This document shows positions 63,510-64,000 of a DNA stretch of 64,000 bases, in pieces. A model generated the notes under the pieces. The model ran no database searches. It saw nothing but the letters and a program-made list of their open reading frames with translations, and was not told where the DNA came from. Position 1 is the stretch's first letter; each line of letters opens with the position of its first letter. The translations under genes were made by a program, and so were the position numbers. Origin of the DNA: Halomarinibacterium sedimenti (GTDB taxonomy: Bacteria > Bacteroidota > Bacteroidia > Flavobacteriales > Flavobacteriaceae); NCBI RefSeq assembly GCF_019312585.1, contig NZ_JAHWDP010000001.1:744001-808000 (forward strand). The letters run 5' to 3'.

Positions 63510-64000
63510 TTAATGTTCTTCTTCTAATGCTTGTCCAAAATACAATGCCGAAAGCATGGTAAATATATATGCCTGTATTGCCACTACTAAAACTTCAATA
63601 ACACTAATAAAAACTACAAACACCACAGAACCAACTCCTACAAAGTAGTTTTTGAAAATAAAGGTTAAGGAAATTAAACTTAGTACGATAATGTGTCCGG
63701 CAGTAATATTTGCGAACAAACGTATGGTTAAAGCTATGGGTTTAATAAACATCCCCATAAACTCAATGGGAGCAAGAAATAACTTCATGGGCACAGGTAA
63801 ACCTGGCATCCAAAGCATATGCTTCCAATAATATTTTTTACTACTAAATAAGGTAATGATAAATGTAAATAACGCTAAGGTTACTGTAAAAGCAATGTTA
63901 CCACTTAAGTTACTACTAAATGGGAAAAATGGAATTAGCCCTATTACATTATTAATCCAAATAAAGAAAAACAAAGTCAACAAAAATGGCATATAACGCC
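63510..64000 (-). CDS. atpB: ATP synthase F0 subunit a (cut by window edge)
   Basis: The C-terminal 160 or so residues of subunit a, running off the right edge. The visible start in this frame (ATG at 63992) is internal: codons RY precede it and the family's N-terminal half is missing. The essential arginine lies in PIALTIRLFANITAGHI, which faces the c-ring glutamate. It is followed by atpE after 22 bases. Confidence 0.95.
   Translation of the reverse strand, partial: RYMPFLLTLFFFIWINNVIGLIPFFPFSSNLSGNIAFTVTLALFTFIITLFSSKKYYWKHMLWMPGLPVPMKLFLAPIEFMGMFIKPIALTIRLFANITAGHIIVLSLISLTFIFKNYFVGVGSVVFVVFISVIEVLVVAIQAYIFTMLSALYFGQALEEEH

Noticed and set aside
1-64000. CRISPR arrays, insertion sequences, prophage genes or rRNA
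   Set aside because: Looked for regularly spaced repeats, transposase or integrase motifs and rRNA signatures; none were seen. The only repeat of note is at 1384-1457.

Overview
The window is a 64 kb piece of chromosome from a member of the Bacteroidota, most likely a marine Flavobacteriaceae. The sequence is AT-rich. Four indicators support the placement: promoters of the Bacteroidetes type (TAnnTTTG) instead of E. coli -10/-35 boxes, secreted proteins ending in type IX secretion (T9SS) sorting domains, the gliding-motility lipoprotein GldH, and many short-signal lipoproteins. No phage, insertion sequence, CRISPR array or rRNA operon is visible. Most of the window looks like ordinary core genome; the genus cannot be fixed by eye.

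Layout. 1-5.2 kb: a peptidase S9 gene cut by the left edge, a tRNA-Arg(CCU) whose 3' end is duplicated beside a REP-like palindrome, an L-threonine dehydrogenase, a lipoprotein and an M13 metallopeptidase. 5.2-15.8 kb: a nearly complete heme pathway. hemH (coupled to a MATE exporter) and an AraC regulator lie on the minus strand; hemA-hemC-hemD-hemE-(DUF6973)-(EI24)-hemF-hemB run as one tightly packed plus-strand operon. 15.9-20.3 kb: two small unknown proteins, a CNNM/CBS protein, O6-alkylguanine repair, a serine hydrolase and a PolB-like exonuclease. 20.4-28.1 kb: a T9SS-exported M4 protease, a double-ATPase ABC protein, a small T9SS protein and 3-oxoacid CoA-transferase. 28.1-43.9 kb: PBP1A, gldH, ricT, recA, an ECF sigma factor with a probable trans-envelope anti-sigma/beta-barrel protein, plsC, trpS, dprA, an HU-SPOR protein, a thioesterase and a large T9SS subtilase.

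43.9-54.1 kb is the most interesting part: a compact sulfur-stress-like module. It has a cysteine-rich Crp/Fnr regulator, a TauE/SafE exporter, a persulfide-dioxygenase/double-rhodanese fusion, an HMA-domain protein, a TPMT-like methyltransferase, a TolC/adaptor/RND efflux system, a PII-like protein and a DUF2892 membrane protein. Three of its transcription units are each preceded by the same palindrome, GTAAC-N4-GTTAC, lying 21-22 nt upstream of a Bacteroidetes -7 box. This reads as a local regulon activated from about position -41.

54.1-64 kb, minus strand: a conserved envelope block (EnvC-like, DUF4292, TPR, nucleotidyltransferase, dut), a lipoprotein, and the ATP synthase genes atpB-E-F-H-A-G. 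atpD and atpC are absent, and two strong hairpins lie inside the operon. atpB runs off the right edge.
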